The notes under the pieces: generated by a model | What the model saw: the letters and a program-made list of their open reading frames with translations, nothing else | The model's database searches: none | Told to the model about the DNA's origin: nothing | NCBI GenBank assembly: GCA_027306585.1 | Contig: DAHUZJ010000061.1 | Location: 1-54,598, forward strand | Length of the DNA stretch: 54,598 nt | Direction: 5' to 3' | DNA from: Acidimicrobiaceae bacterium | GTDB taxonomy: Bacteria; Actinomycetota; Acidimicrobiia; Acidimicrobiales; RAAP-2 | Part shown: positions 41,652 through 50,027 of the stretch, in pieces | Layout of the letters: each line of letters begins with the position of its first letter | How positions within the stretch are numbered: position 1 is the stretch's first letter | Position numbers and translations under genes: made by a program

Positions 41652-42518
41652 GTGCGGGTCCTGGTCACGAACGACGACGGCGTCCACGCGCCCGGCCTCG
41701 CGGGCATCACGCGCGCGCTCGCCAAATGGGCGGAGGACACCGGCCCCGGCGAGGAGCGGCACGTCGTGGTGGTGGCGCCCCTCGCCAACTACAGCGGCGC
41801 CTCTGCCGCCGTGGGCACCGTGTACGAGCGCACCGCCGTCTCCTACCGGGCGGTCGCCATCCCCGGCGCCGACGGTGTCCAGGCCTACGGCGTCGACGCC
41901 TCGCCGGCGCTGTCGGTCATCATCGGCTGCCAGGGCGCCTTCGGACCTCGACCCGACGTCGTGGTGTCCGGCATCAACCTCGGGGTCAACGTCGGCCGAT
42001 CGGTGCTCCACTCGGGCACCGTCGGCGCCGCGCTCACGGCCGCGCAGCTCGGATTGCGGGGCCTCGCCGTCTCGCTCCGCTCCGGGTCGCCGCCCGAGCC
42101 GTGGGAGACTGCCGCCCACGTGGCGGTCGCCCTGCTCCCCGTGGTCGCCGACGCCCCGCCTGGCACCGTGCTCAACCTGAACGTGCCCTCCGTGCCCCTC
42201 GAACGGCTGCGGGGCGTCCGGCGGGCCAGCATCAGCACGTCGGGGCTCGTCCGGTCGGCCGGCAATGCTCGCCTGGCCGGCGGGGGGCCCGCCGAGGGCG
42301 GCCATCCCGAGGAGGGCGAGGTCCGCCTGGTCCTGGGGGCAGCCGTGCCCTCGCTGGGCGACGTGACGGGCGAGGACCCCGACGACGACGCCGCCCTCGT
42401 GGCCGCCGGCTACGCCGCCGTCACGCCGCTCGTCGGCGTGCGGGAGGCGAGCGGCGAGGCGGCCGACGACGTCGTGCGCCGCGCCCTCGACGTGGCCGCG
42501 ACGGCGCTCGGCCACTGA
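41652..42518 (+). CDS. surE: 5'/3'-nucleotidase SurE
   Basis: A 288-residue metal-dependent phosphatase for nucleoside monophosphates and short polyphosphate. The metal-binding N-terminus is intact (RVLVTNDDGVHAPGL), followed by the Asn/Ser-containing VVVAPLANYSGASAA and VVSGINLGVNVGRSVLHSGTVGAA. The C-terminus is longer and more variable than usual. GTG at 41652 is preceded at 8 nt by TATCGT. Its 3' end is duplicated downstream (see repeat). Confidence 0.94.
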   Translation: MRVLVTNDDGVHAPGLAGITRALAKWAEDTGPGEERHVVVVAPLANYSGASAAVGTVYERTAVSYRAVAIPGADGVQAYGVDASPALSVIIGCQGAFGPRPDVVVSGINLGVNVGRSVLHSGTVGAALTAAQLGLRGLAVSLRSGSPPEPWETAAHVAVALLPVVADAPPGTVLNLNVPSVPLERLRGVRRASISTSGLVRSAGNARLAGGGPAEGGHPEEGEVRLVLGAAVPSLGDVTGEDPDDDAALVAAGYAAVTPLVGVREASGEAADDVVRRALDVAATALGH

Positions 42519-42574
42519 GCCCGGCCACCGGGCGTCACCGGCTCGGCCACTGACCCCGGCCACCGGGCGTCACC
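42506..42574. repeat. 35-bp tandem repeat spanning the surE stop codon
   Basis: The unit beginning GCTCGGCCACTGA (42506 and 42541) is repeated at 35-bp spacing and includes CCGGCCACCGGGCGTCACC (42521-42539 and 42556-42574). The first TGA is the surE stop; the copy carries a second TGA. The array reaches into the arfB stop region. Confidence 0.88.
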
Positions 42575-43046
42575 CCTCGTCGTCACGGGCCCGCCGTGAC
42601 TCCTTGCGCTGGCCACGGCGGCGCTTCTCGTCCAGCCGGCGCGCCCGGGCCGCCGCCGACGGGGCGGTCGGCCGGCGCGGGGTCTCGACCTTCAGGCCCT
42701 CCGCCAACCGGGTGGCGAGGCGGCGGAGCGCCAGCTCGCGGTTGCGGACCTGGGAGCGCTCGTCCGCCGCCGTGGCCGTGACGACGGGCCCGAGCCGCTC
42801 GAGCAACCGGGCGCGCTGACGGGGGCCGAGCGACCGGGAACGCTCGACGTCGAAGCGAACCTCGACGCGGCTGCTGGTGCGGTTGGCGTGCTGGCCGCCC
42901 GGGCCACCGGGTGGGGTGGCCCGCCACGCGATCTCCCCCATCGGGATGGTGCACGAGCGCGTCACCACCAAGACGTCGGGGTCGGGCGCCCGGTCCGGTG
43001 GGCGGTCCCGCGCCTGGTCCGAGAGCTCGTCTGCCGGCCGGTCCAC
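42570..43046 (-). CDS. arfB: Peptide chain release factor-like protein (ArfB/YaeJ type)
   Basis: A 158-residue ribosome-rescue hydrolase. The GGQ motif in PPGGPGGQHANRTSSRVEVR at about residues 46-65 is the peptidyl-tRNA hydrolysis site; the Lys/Arg-rich C-terminal tail (RARRLDEKRRRGQRKESRRA) is what ArfB inserts into the empty mRNA channel. No stop-codon recognition domain. GTG at 43046 is 7 nt after a reverse-strand TAGGCT -10 box (43054-43059), so leaderless. Divergent from the aldo/keto reductase gene. Confidence 0.93.
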   Translation of the reverse strand: MDRPADELSDQARDRPPDRAPDPDVLVVTRSCTIPMGEIAWRATPPGGPGGQHANRTSSRVEVRFDVERSRSLGPRQRARLLERLGPVVTATAADERSQVRNRELALRRLATRLAEGLKVETPRRPTAPSAAARARRLDEKRRRGQRKESRRARDDEG

Positions 43047-43053
43047 GCGCCCC

Positions 43054-43100
43054 AGCCTACGGATGCCCAGGCCGCGGGCCAGGAACGGCTCCAGTACGGT
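43054..43100. promoter_or_regulatory. Divergent leaderless promoters for arfB and the aldo/keto reductase
   Basis: Reverse-strand TAGGCT (43054-43059) is 7 nt before the arfB GTG; forward TACGGT (43095-43100) is 8 nt before the aldo/keto reductase ATG. The start codons are 62 bp apart, similar in layout to the dut/orn pair. Confidence 0.55.
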
Positions 43101-43108
43101 GGTCGATC

Positions 43109-44107
43109 ATGGAATACCGCCACCTCGGCCGCAGCGGCATCGTCGTCTCCGCTCTCTCCTACGGGAACTGGATCACGCACGGAGGCCAGGTCGAGGAGGC
43201 GGCGGCGACGGCCTGCGTCCGGGCGGCGCTGGACCACGGCATCACGACGTTCGACACGGCCGACGTGTATGCCGGCGGCGCCGCGGAGGAGGTGCTGGGG
43301 CGGGCACTGGCCGGCGTCCGGCGCGACTCGATCGAGATCTTCACCAAGGTGTACTGGCCGACGGGGCCCAACCCCAACAACCGGGGGCTGTCCCGCAAGC
43401 ACATCGTCGAGTCCGTCCACGCGTCGCTCCGGCGCCTGCAGACCGACCACGTCGACCTCCTCCAAGCGCACCGGTACGACGTCGAGACCCCGCTCGAGGA
43501 GACGCTGCGGGCGTTCGACGACCTGGTGCGCCAGGGGAAGGTCCACTACATCGGCGTCTCCGAGTGGACGGCCGAGCAGATCGCCGACGCCGTCCGGATC
43601 GCCGACGACCTGGGGCTCGACCGGATCGTCGCCAACCAGCCGCAGTACTCGCTGCTGTGGCGGGTGATCGAGTCGGAGGTCGTCCCCGTGTGCGAGCGGA
43701 ACGGGATCGGCCAGATCGTGTGGTCGCCGCTCGCCCAGGGCGTCCTCACCGGCAAGTACCGGCAGGGCGAACCCCCGCCGGCAGCCTCCCGTGCCGCCAG
43801 CCCGGCCGGCGGCGGCTTCATCCACCAGTTCCTCACCGACGACGTGCTGGGGCCGGTCGAGCAGTTCGCCGGCCTGGCCCGAGCCGCCGGGCACACCCCC
43901 GCCGCCGTGGCCCTGGCGTGGGTGCTCCAGCATCCCAACGTCGCCTCGGCGATCATCGGCGCGACCCGGCCCGAGCAGGTGGCCGAGAACGTGAAGGCGG
44001 TCGACGTCGAGCTCGAGCCCGACCTTCTCCGAGCCATCGACGAGGTCCTGGAGCCCATCGTCCAGCGCGACCCGGGCCTCACGAGGTCGCCCGCCGGTCG
44101 GCCCTGA
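43109..44107 (+). CDS. Aldo/keto reductase (Kv-beta/YghZ-like)
   Basis: A 332-residue NADPH-dependent aldehyde/ketone reductase. The catalytic tetrad is seen as Asp and Tyr in FDTADVYAGG, Lys in EIFTKVYW and His in LLQAHRYD. Cofactor-binding motifs GVSEWTAEQI, SPLAQGVLTGKY and IIGATRPEQVAENV are typical. Length normal. ATG at 43109 follows TACGGT by 8 nt. Substrate unknown. An 18-bp tandem array starts at its last codons. Confidence 0.94.
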   Translation: MEYRHLGRSGIVVSALSYGNWITHGGQVEEAAATACVRAALDHGITTFDTADVYAGGAAEEVLGRALAGVRRDSIEIFTKVYWPTGPNPNNRGLSRKHIVESVHASLRRLQTDHVDLLQAHRYDVETPLEETLRAFDDLVRQGKVHYIGVSEWTAEQIADAVRIADDLGLDRIVANQPQYSLLWRVIESEVVPVCERNGIGQIVWSPLAQGVLTGKYRQGEPPPAASRAASPAGGGFIHQFLTDDVLGPVEQFAGLARAAGHTPAAVALAWVLQHPNVASAIIGATRPEQVAENVKAVDVELEPDLLRAIDEVLEPIVQRDPGLTRSPAGRP

Positions 44108-44205
44108 GGCGCTGGTCGGCCCGGGGGGCGCCGGTCGGCCCTGAGGCGCTGGTCGGCCCTGAGGCGCTGGTCGGCCCTGAGGCGCTGGTCGGCCCGGGGG
44201 GCGCA
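44096..44205. repeat. 18-19-bp tandem repeat, six units, starting at the aldo/keto reductase stop
   Basis: GGTCGGCCCTGAGGCGCT occurs at 44096, 44133, 44151 and 44169, with two diverged units GGTCGGCCCGGGGGGCGCC/A at 44114 and 44187. The first unit contains the end of the gene and its TGA; the three other exact copies carry TGA too. Confidence 0.9.
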
Positions 44206-44318
44206 GTCGCCCGTTTCCGCGCTCCTGAACAGGTGCTGGGAGACCGCCTCTGATGTCAGCGGTGTACCCACCCCTGGGAGGTAGCCTTGCCGCACCCCTC
44301 GAACCGGAAGGAATGCCC

Positions 44319-45377
44319 GTGGCGACACGCGCCCCTGTCCAGCTCCCTCGGTGGGCCGACCAGCTGCTCGCCTTCGCCCATGTCGACTGGCGTCCCCCCA
44401 CGCGCCAGCCGTCGGCCGGCCGCGTCGTGCTGGCCGCCGTCCTGGCGCTCGTCGGCTCGCTCGTGGCCGACGCCGTCCTCGTGGCGATCGGCGAGCACGT
44501 CTTCCCCACGACCCGCAACTTCGTCCACTTCCGGGTGACGGACTACGGCGCCCTCACCGTGATCGGCGTGCTGATCGCCTGCGTCGGGTGGCCGATCGTG
44601 ACCCGGATCACGTCCACCCCGCGTTGGCTGTTCTTCCGGCTCGCCATCGTCGTCACCCTCTTCCTGTTCCTGCCGGACGTGTGGATCCTCGTGATGGGCG
44701 AGACGGCCGAGGCCGTGGCGGTCCTCTTGGTGATGCACCTTGCCATCGCCCTCGTGACCTACAACGCCCTGGTGAACGTGGCCCCGGCCGGGCGGCGGCG
44801 GTCGGTCGGCGGCGGCCCGTCCCGGAGCGTGGCCGGCGTCCGACCCGTTCGGGGAGACCACGTGCCCGACGACGTCGAGGGCCGGGCCCCAGAGCGACGG
44901 GGTGCCCTCCTCGGCACCGCCCGCCCTGACCGGCGCGACCGGCCGGCGCCGTCGACACCCGATGTCCGTTTGATCTCCAGCAGCCTTGCCGCCCCCGCCA
45001 ACGCCGCGCTCCGGCGCCCGGCGAGCAGCGCCGGGCCGCGCCCTGCTGCCGGACGGCGTCCTGCTGGCGGACCGCGTCCTGCGGCTGCGATGACAAGGGC
45101 GGCGACAGCGGCGGCGGCAGCCGGGGTGGTCGACGGCGGCCGGGTCCCGAGCCGCGGCGCCGGCGGTCGCCGCCCGTCCAGCGTGGCGAGGCCACCGGCC
45201 AGCCTGAGCGAACCGAGGAGCGCCGTCCGGGTCCTCCCCCGTGGGTCCCGCACGGTCGAGGCAGCGATCGCGGCCGTGCCGGGTACCGTTCCGGAGCCGA
45301 AGCGCCCGGCGGAGACCTCCGGCCGTCCTCGGGCACGCGGACGCCACGCCGCGGGCGAACCCCCCGTCGACCGGTAG
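44319..45377 (+). CDS. DUF6069-like membrane protein with long low-complexity C-terminus
   Basis: The first 150 residues have four hydrophobic segments (VVLAAVLALVGSLVADAVLVA, ALTVIGVLIACVGWPIVT, LFFRLAIVVTLFLFLPDVWIL, AVLLVMHLAIALVTYNAL) and resemble DUF6069 proteins. The following about 190 residues are Arg/Pro/Ala-rich without recognisable domain and may be a disordered tail, or the result of a lost stop codon or frameshift. GTG at 44319 has GGAAGGA at the right spacing; an ATG at 44313 abuts the ribosome site. Family call tentative. Confidence 0.65.
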   Translation: MATRAPVQLPRWADQLLAFAHVDWRPPTRQPSAGRVVLAAVLALVGSLVADAVLVAIGEHVFPTTRNFVHFRVTDYGALTVIGVLIACVGWPIVTRITSTPRWLFFRLAIVVTLFLFLPDVWILVMGETAEAVAVLLVMHLAIALVTYNALVNVAPAGRRRSVGGGPSRSVAGVRPVRGDHVPDDVEGRAPERRGALLGTARPDRRDRPAPSTPDVRLISSSLAAPANAALRRPASSAGPRPAAGRRPAGGPRPAAAMTRAATAAAAAGVVDGGRVPSRGAGGRRPSSVARPPASLSEPRSAVRVLPRGSRTVEAAIAAVPGTVPEPKRPAETSGRPRARGRHAAGEPPVDR

Positions 45378-45595
45378 CCCTCGAGCCACGCGATCGTCCC
45401 CGACCGAGCACGGGGACCGCAGACTCGCTCCCGGTCTTCATCCGGCGTTCCCCCTCACGCCGGGGGGGGTGTACGCAGGGCGGCCGGTCCGGCGTCGAAG
45501 GGCGGGCATGCTGGCGCCCGCTCCCCTGTGACCAGTGGGCCGGGCGCCCCTATCCTTGTCCTTGCTCCAACGGTGCCAAGGGAGGCCGTACGGTC

Positions 45596-47104
45596 ATGGC
45601 CGACACGTCGCTCCATCGCGTCGTGATCATCGGGTCCGGGTTCGGCGGGCTCTTCGCCGCTCGCGCCCTGCGGGGCGGGCCCGTCGACGTGACGGTGATC
45701 GACCGGACGAACCACCACCTCTTCCAGCCCCTCCTCTACCAGGTGGCGACGGGCATCCTCTCCGAGGGCGACATCGCCCCGGCCATCCGGGACGTGCTGC
45801 GCAACCACCCCCAGGTGCACGTGCAATTGGCGGAGGTCCAGGAGATCGACCTCGACCGGCGCGTGGTCGTGAGCGATCGACCCGGTGGGGCGATCGAGAC
45901 GCCCTTCGACAGCCTGATCGTGGCCGCCGGGCTCCAGACCTCCTATTTCGGCCACGACGAGCTCAGCCGGTGGGCACCGGGCATGAAGTCGCTCGACGAT
46001 GCCCTGGAGCTGCGCGGACGGATCCTCGGCGCGTTCGAGATGGCCGAGTCCGAGCCCGACGAGGCGCTCCGGCGTGAGTGGCTGACGTTCGTCGTGGTGG
46101 GCGGCGGTCCAACCGGCGTCGAGATGGCGGGTCAGCTGCGCGAGCTCGCCACCATGGCGCTGCGGCGCAACTTTCGGCGCATCGACCCCTCCACCGCCCG
46201 CGTCCTCCTCGTCGAAGGAACGGACAAGATCCTTGCCAGCTTCGGGCCGAAGCTGTCACGGGCCGCCCAAGGCAACCTGGAGCGGCTGGGCGTCGAGGTG
46301 CGCACCGGCTGGATGGTGGCGGGGCTCGACGAGCGCGGCGTGGACGTCCGCCGGAACGACGGCGCCATCGAGCGGATCGACGCCCGGACCAAGGTGTGGG
46401 CCGCCGGCACGTCCGCCTCGCCACTCGGCGCGCAGCTGGCCCTGCAGGCGGGCGCAGGCACGGACAGGCTGGGCCGGGTGCGGGTCCTGCCCGACTGCAC
46501 CCTGCCCGGGCATCCCGAGGTGTTCGTGATCGGCGACATGATGGCGCTCGACGAGCTCCCTGGCCTTGCCGAGGTGGCCATCCAGTCCGGGCTCCACGCC
46601 GCCCGGACGATCCGTCACCGGCTCGCAGGTGACACCGCCGAGCGCCACTTCACGTACCACGATCTGGGAAGCCTGGCCGTCGTCTCCCGGTTCGGCGCCG
46701 TCGCCCGCTTCCATCGCCTCTCTCTCGAGGGGTTCGGCGCCTGGCTCGTCTGGCTCGTGGTGCACCTCACGTTCCTCACGGGCTTCAAGAACCGGCTCGC
46801 GGCCCTCGCCAGCTGGACCGTCGCGTTCGTGGCCCGCGGCCGGAGCGAGCGCGCCTTCACGTCCCAGCAGGTGTTCGCGCGTCACGCCATCGCAGCCCTG
46901 CGCCGATGGGTCTCGGGCACGAACGACGGCCCCGACGACCAGATCGGGATGGCCGGCCTGATCGTCGCGGCCAGTGCGATGACACGGCCCCCGGCGCCCG
47001 GCGGGGATGCCCGGACCGACGGCCGCCTGGCTGAGGGGGGTCCCGCCGGCGGTCGCCCGGCCGAGGTGCCCGGCGCGTCCTCGGGCGACCGTCGCCAGGC
47101 CTGA
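45596..47104 (+). CDS. ndh: Type II NADH:quinone dehydrogenase
   Basis: A 502-residue membrane-associated flavoprotein passing electrons from NADH to quinone without proton pumping. FAD-binding GSGFGGLFAARALRG is at the N-terminus, the NADH-binding VVVGGGPTGVEMAGQL near residues 165-180, and VFVIGDMMALDELPG near 309-323. Hydrophobic AWLVWLVVHLTFLTGF near 383-398 is the membrane-binding region. A low-complexity tail ends the protein. AAGGGAGG ribosome site; a TATCCT -10 lies about 45 nt upstream. Confidence 0.94.
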   Translation: MADTSLHRVVIIGSGFGGLFAARALRGGPVDVTVIDRTNHHLFQPLLYQVATGILSEGDIAPAIRDVLRNHPQVHVQLAEVQEIDLDRRVVVSDRPGGAIETPFDSLIVAAGLQTSYFGHDELSRWAPGMKSLDDALELRGRILGAFEMAESEPDEALRREWLTFVVVGGGPTGVEMAGQLRELATMALRRNFRRIDPSTARVLLVEGTDKILASFGPKLSRAAQGNLERLGVEVRTGWMVAGLDERGVDVRRNDGAIERIDARTKVWAAGTSASPLGAQLALQAGAGTDRLGRVRVLPDCTLPGHPEVFVIGDMMALDELPGLAEVAIQSGLHAARTIRHRLAGDTAERHFTYHDLGSLAVVSRFGAVARFHRLSLEGFGAWLVWLVVHLTFLTGFKNRLAALASWTVAFVARGRSERAFTSQQVFARHAIAALRRWVSGTNDGPDDQIGMAGLIVAASAMTRPPAPGGDARTDGRLAEGGPAGGRPAEVPGASSGDRRQA

Positions 47105-47253
47105 CCGACGACCCCACCCGACGACCGGGTACCGACGGGAGGCGACCACGGACCCGGGGCCCTGATCGACGTCCTGCGCACGGCAGCGGTCGACGCCGAG
47201 GAACTGGGCACCGCCGACGAAGGTCGGCCGCGCGCGTTCGCCCGCCGGCGTCG

Positions 47254-48123
47254 TCAGTATGCGGGCGGCAGGGCGGTGGCCAAGTGCGACGCGACCCGCT
47301 CGACATCGAGCGTCCGAGCGAGCTCCGGTGCTCGGGACGTCGGGCCGATGCGCCGCCACACCCGGCGGCGTGGTGCGGAAGGCCCGCCGGCCGGCCGCCC
47401 GTCGGCGCCGCGCGGCCCGTCGGCGCGGATGAGCTCGGCGAGCGCCGACGGCCACGCCACGGCGACCCCGCCGACGTCGAAGGGTCGAGCCGGGGAGTCC
47501 CATTGCGCGCTGACGAAGCACAGGGCCGGGCGCACCGGCACCCAGGCCCACGCTTCGCCGAGAGCGGCGCGCACGGCGTCGACCTGCGGTCCCATTGCGG
47601 CGACGAGTGCCGTGCAGTTCCTGCCGGCAACGAGGAGACGCTCCTCCCGTCGGAGCCAGCGGTGGACCCGACGGGTCACCAGTCCCCGGCGCACCTTGGT
47701 GTCGATCACCCACACGGCCCAGGGGCTGACCGCCAGGTGATCGAGGTTGGCGCGCACACTCGGGCGCCACCGCCGATCGTGGAGGACGTGCACGCCGTCG
47801 GCCGCCAGGGCGTCGAGCACCCGGCCCACTGCCCGCTCCCCTGCCGCGCCGACAGCCCAGGCCCGGATGGGCTGGGGATCCCCGCACCCCCACAGGAGCA
47901 GGCCGCCGAGGTGCGGATGCGCTACCCGCACCTTCGCGTGGTACCCGGCCGCCCGGCGGTCGAACTGCCGCTGCGCCGAGGCGCCCGCCGGGCAGTCGGT
48001 GCTGCAGCGTCCGCACGTGAGCCGGCGACCCGTCCCCCACCACGGCCACGGGCCCCACGGCAGGGGCGCGCCGCAGCCGGCGCAGGTACCAGCCTGACGG
48101 GCGTGCAGGCGACGCGCGGGCAT
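47254..48123 (-). CDS. NERD domain protein with N-terminal zinc ribbon
   Basis: A 289-residue protein. Residues about 11-45 hold a CAGCG...CGRCSTDC zinc ribbon. A NERD (nuclease-related) domain follows from about 90: GAAGERAVGRVLDAL, HVLHDRRW, NLDHLAVSPWAVWVIDTKVRRG, where the Asp and D-x-K pattern resembles the restriction-endonuclease-like catalytic core. A disordered Arg/Gly region precedes the C-terminal helix. It may be a DNA-processing or defence-related nuclease; its role is not known. ATG at 48123 with GGAGGGG upstream. Divergent from the HAD hydrolase. Confidence 0.82.
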   Translation of the reverse strand: MPARRLHARQAGTCAGCGAPLPWGPWPWWGTGRRLTCGRCSTDCPAGASAQRQFDRRAAGYHAKVRVAHPHLGGLLLWGCGDPQPIRAWAVGAAGERAVGRVLDALAADGVHVLHDRRWRPSVRANLDHLAVSPWAVWVIDTKVRRGLVTRRVHRWLRREERLLVAGRNCTALVAAMGPQVDAVRAALGEAWAWVPVRPALCFVSAQWDSPARPFDVGGVAVAWPSALAELIRADGPRGADGRPAGGPSAPRRRVWRRIGPTSRAPELARTLDVERVASHLATALPPAY

Positions 48124-48298
48124 GGCGATCCCCCTCCGGGCCAGACGATGGCGGTGACGGTCGGAACGGTCGCCATCCTGCGGTCGGCGGCGACGGGGAG
48201 GACGTGAAGGGTGGCGCCGGCCTGGCGGCTGGGCTCGGCCCCCGCGGCCCGATAGGGTCCACCGGACGGGCCGCCGGGCGCGGCAGGAGGAACGGCCG

Positions 48299-48916
48299 GT
48301 GATCCGCAGCGTGATGTTCGACTTCGGCGGCGTGCTCACCACCAGCCCGTTCGCCGCCTTCGAGCGCTACGAGCGTGAGCAGGGCCTGCCGATCGGGTCC
48401 ATCCGGCGCCTCAACGCGATCAATCCGGACGCCAACGCGTGGGCGCGGCTCGAACGGAGCGAGCTGACCTTCGACGCGTTCTGCCAGGAGTTCGAGGCGG
48501 AGGCACGGGCGGCCGGCCTCCTGCTCGACGCCCGCGCCGCCTTGGGCGTCCTCGAGGGTGAGCTCCGACCCGAGATGGTCGAGGCGGTCCGGACCTGCGC
48601 CGGCCGGTTCCGGACGGCCTGCCTCACCAACAACTTCCGCATCGACGACGCACCCCGGCCCGAGGTCGCCGAGGTGCTGGGGCTCTTCGACGTGGTCCTC
48701 GAGTCGCGAGAGCTCGGGATCCGCAAGCCCGATCCGCGCTTCTACACCCTGGCGTGCGAGCGACTCGACGTCCACCCCACTCAGGTCGTCTACCTCGACG
48801 ACCTGGGTGTCAACCTCAAGCCGGCGCGGGAGCTCGGCATGACGACGATCAAGGTCGCCGACCCGTCCGACGCCCTGGCCGAGCTCTACCGGGTCATCGG
48901 ACGGCCGTCGGACTGA
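48299..48916 (+). CDS. HAD-IA family hydrolase
   Basis: A 205-residue HAD hydrolase. Motif I is MFDFGGVLTT (nucleophile Asp8; second Asp replaced by Gly, as often in this subgroup, which includes YihX and the phosphatase domain of epoxide hydrolase), motif II LTNNF, motif III KPDPRFY, and motif IV VVYLDDLGVNL. The cap domain is small and helical. GTG start with AGGAGG upstream. Substrate unknown. Confidence 0.9.
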   Translation: MIRSVMFDFGGVLTTSPFAAFERYEREQGLPIGSIRRLNAINPDANAWARLERSELTFDAFCQEFEAEARAAGLLLDARAALGVLEGELRPEMVEAVRTCAGRFRTACLTNNFRIDDAPRPEVAEVLGLFDVVLESRELGIRKPDPRFYTLACERLDVHPTQVVYLDDLGVNLKPARELGMTTIKVADPSDALAELYRVIGRPSD

Positions 48917-49435
48917 CGCTGAAGCCTTGCCCGCGGCCGGGACGCCGCAGACCGCCACGGCCGCTCCCGTCGACGCCCGGTTTCGGGCCGAACTGGTTCG
49001 CTCCGGGCCGGCCGGCCGCCAACAGGGGTGGTGGAGGCATCGGGGAGGTTGGCCATGGCTGCAGACGAACGAGCGCGCAGTGGGCTGCAGCTGTGGATCC
49101 ATGAGGTGCAAGCCACCGAAGGCTCCCGCATCTCGCGCGGCGCCATCCGGGCCAGTTGGCCACGTGGGCGACCTGCGCGACCTGCGGTGCCGCCCGCCCG
49201 CTCGCGGACCCTGCCCGCCGGGAAGGTCGTGGAACTGCTCGCTCCCGCCTGATCCCCCCCGGCGACGACCACGCCACGGCCCTCGGGCAGGGTCCTCGGG
49301 ACGCACGGGGGCCCGAAGGTCGGGACGTAGGTCCCTGCCGCTCGGTCGACCGAGGGAGCAGCCTTTGCTCGAAGGCAGAGCTGGCGCGCGGGTGCCAGCC
49401 ATGGTCGGGCCCGCGCCACGAGGAAGGTGGGCGCG
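48917..49435. other. Gene-poor region containing a DosR-type box
   Basis: A 519-bp gap. Open frames on both strands have biased composition and no domain; a 65-codon frame from 49055 (MAADERARSGLQLWIHEV) is the best candidate but lacks support. The right part contains the inverted repeat at 49322-49335 and the upstream region of the next gene. Confidence 0.45.
49322..49335. promoter_or_regulatory. DosR/DevR-type box GGGAC-GTAG-GTCCC
   Basis: A perfect 5-4-5 inverted repeat with the spacing of the mycobacterial DosR consensus GGGACTNNAGTCCC, 101 bp before the start of the next gene. The flanking CGGGAC also fits. No DosR regulator is present in the window. Confidence 0.5.
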
Positions 49436-50002
49436 ATGGACGAGACCACGAGGGGAGCCACGACCGAGACCGGCACACGGGAGCCGACGCTCGAGCAGCT
49501 GGCGGACGCCTTGGCCCACCATGTCCGAGCCAACGGCGCGCTGCGTGCCGGTGTCGCGACCCAGATCGCGTCGGAGACGGGATGGACGGGACGCTTGATG
49601 GCCGTGCTCGCCGTCCTCACCGAGGACGAGGCGCGTATGGGCTACCTGGCCGGTGGTCGCAAGCCGACCGAAGTGATGACATGGGTCCCCCTTTGGGCCG
49701 ACGCACCGCTCACGGTCGATCAGATCCGCGCCATCGTGACCTGTGGCGGCTGGGACCCCGAGCCCTTCGCCGTCATCGCGCGGCACGGGCTCCTCGAGCG
49801 CCTCTTGTACCGCGCCGACGGGTCGGTACGGCGGGTGCGGGGCGAGCTCGCCGGTGGCTGGCTGAGCGACCAATTCGCGCTGGCCGACGACGATCAGGTC
49901 CTCGACGCCGTGCGCACCGTGATCGCCGAAGAGGGCGCACCGCAACACGCGGGACCGGGCACCGACAGCGGCCACCAGCCGGCCGGCCCGAGCCACGCCT
50001 GA
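49436..50002 (+). CDS. Hypothetical protein, possible hypoxia/stress gene
   Basis: A 188-residue soluble protein with no recognised family; helical N-terminus (LEQLADALAHHVRANGALRA), then LMAVLAVLTEDEARMGYLAGG and GWDPEPFAVIARHGLLERLL. ATG at 49436 has AGGAAGG upstream. The DosR-type box in its promoter and the following aquaporin and DoxX genes suggest a stress-response group. Confidence 0.7.
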   Translation: MDETTRGATTETGTREPTLEQLADALAHHVRANGALRAGVATQIASETGWTGRLMAVLAVLTEDEARMGYLAGGRKPTEVMTWVPLWADAPLTVDQIRAIVTCGGWDPEPFAVIARHGLLERLLYRADGSVRRVRGELAGGWLSDQFALADDDQVLDAVRTVIAEEGAPQHAGPGTDSGHQPAGPSHA

Positions 50003-50027
50003 CACCGTCGACGGAACCGGGAGCCCG

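Noticed and set aside
44096-44205. Possible CRISPR-like array
   Set aside because: Units are contiguous 18-19-bp repeats without spacers.
44653-45441. Reverse-strand ORFs opposite the DUF6069-like tail
   Set aside because: Composition is Arg/Pro-rich in all frames, no domain and no start context.
49028-49252. 74-codon ORF upstream of the DosR-type box
   Set aside because: It has no homology I can see and ends in Pro/Arg-rich sequence; kept only as part of the gap description.
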